Positions 63,580 through 64,000 of a DNA stretch of 64,000 nt are shown one piece after another (within the stretch, counting starts at the first letter, position 1; every line of letters starts with the position of its first letter). The notes under the pieces were generated by a model that had not been told where the DNA came from, did not search any database, and was given only the letters and a program-made list of their open reading frames with translations. The translations under genes were made by a program, and so were the position numbers. The stretch is from Variovorax sp. CAN15. Its GTDB lineage: Bacteria > Pseudomonadota > Gammaproteobacteria > Burkholderiales > Burkholderiaceae_C. Location of the stretch: positions 78,922 through 142,921 of the forward strand of contig NZ_JASMRZ010000005.1 of NCBI RefSeq assembly GCF_030462475.1, read 5' to 3'.

Positions 63580-64000
63580 ATGACCAGGACAACGGCCAGT
63601 GGCGCGGCACCGCGCGTACTGCTCGCCGGCTTCGAGCCCTTCGAGAACGATCCCGTCAACCCGGCCTGGGAGATCGCCCGCGCGCTCGACGGCTGGACCT
63701 GCGAAGGCACGGTGGTGCAGGCGCTGCAGCTGCCCTGCGTGTTCGGCCGCTCGATCCGCACGCTGGAGGCGGCGCTGGCGGGCATCCAGGCCGACCGGGC
63801 GCCTCTGCCGCTGGTGCTGTGCATCGGCGCCGCGGGCGGGCGCACCGAGATCTCGCTGGAGCGCGCCGCGCTGAACATCGACGACGCGCGCATTCCCGAC
63901 AACGCCGGCTGCCAGCCCATCGACGTCGCGGTGGAAGCGGGCGGCCCGGCCGCCTACTTCTCGACGCTGCCGATCAAGGCCATGGTGCGCGACATGCGCG
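63580..64000 (+). CDS. pcp: Pyroglutamyl-peptidase I, cut at the window end
   Basis: The first 140 codons of a pyrrolidone-carboxylate peptidase (about 215 residues in full). It starts [31 protein letters not shown], with the family's GFEPF and NP-WE blocks, then [19 protein letters not shown] and [15 protein letters not shown], matching the GxAGGR and [20 protein letters not shown] signatures broken across. The catalytic Cys and His lie beyond the window. It removes N-terminal pyroglutamate from peptides, releasing 5-oxoproline, which fits the transporter genes just upstream. Confidence 0.93.
   Translation, partial: MTRTTASGAAPRVLLAGFEPFENDPVNPAWEIARALDGWTCEGTVVQALQLPCVFGRSIRTLEAALAGIQADRAPLPLVLCIGAAGGRTEISLERAALNIDDARIPDNAGCQPIDVAVEAGGPAAYFSTLPIKAMVRDMR

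Overview
The window is about 64 kb of GC-rich chromosome, densely coding, with many 1-8 bp gene overlaps and GTG or TTG starts. It suggests a betaproteobacterium of the Comamonadaceae, most likely Variovorax or a close relative. The support is the neighbourhoods yajC-secD-secF, smg-dprA-LysM//def-fmt, pgk-pyk-fba-purC-purE-purK-tsaC and tsaB-rimI-UDG-pyrF, a complete acdS/acdR pair (ACC deaminase, typical of plant-associated Variovorax), a Bug-type solute receptor, and a GC-rich palindromic repeat. The genus is inferred. No rRNA, tRNA, insertion sequence, prophage or CRISPR array was seen.

Layout. 0-1.4 kb: the end of a small-GTPase gene with two Roadblock/LC7 genes. 1.4-5.7 kb: an Lrp regulator divergent from a fused indolepyruvate ferredoxin oxidoreductase. 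6-9.3 kb: the YajC-SecD-SecF export complex. 9.5-12.5 kb: a DUF1631 protein and Smg. 12.5-18.3 kb: DprA, a LysM protein, peptide deformylase, a lipoprotein, Met-tRNA formyltransferase and an AzlCD exporter. 18.4-24.9 kb: a probable aromatic-catabolism operon (VOC protein, alpha/beta hydrolase, FAD monooxygenase, DUF2783, MBL-fold protein, Bug receptor) with a divergent LysR regulator. 25-37 kb: glycolysis (pgk, pyk, fba) and purine genes (purC, purE, purK) plus tsaC, interrupted by acdS/acdR/hydrolase and by META/thioredoxin genes. 37-41.7 kb: a secreted esterase, DacB, a Nudix hydrolase and a DeoR regulator. 41.7-44.7 kb: tsaB, rimI, a degenerate uracil-DNA-glycosylase-like gene and pyrF. 44.7-52 kb: an XRE regulator, a CREST membrane protein, an MFS-acyltransferase fusion, and an operon of poorly known envelope proteins. 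52-60.2 kb: an SDR, an exported protein, tgt, queA, DUF4166, a TIGR01777 protein and recG. 60.2-64 kb: LysE, a GntR regulator, and a DUF969-DUF979-pyroglutamyl peptidase operon cut by the window end.

The most interesting signals are four. First, a palindromic repeat family (seven copies found) sits at every convergent gene junction with a gap of 79 bp or more, and one copy lies in frame inside recG, adding about 24 residues between helicase motifs II and III. Second, three sites of the form NGTATC-N7-GATRCC lie in front of the XRE regulator, the CREST/MFS-acyltransferase operon and the YiaA-DUF2145 operon, suggesting one small regulon. Third, the CREST protein next to a transporter-acyltransferase fusion could be a lipid turnover module. 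Fourth, the DUF969-DUF979-pcp operon has a perfect FCD-GntR operator next to its regulator and fits 5-oxoproline handling.
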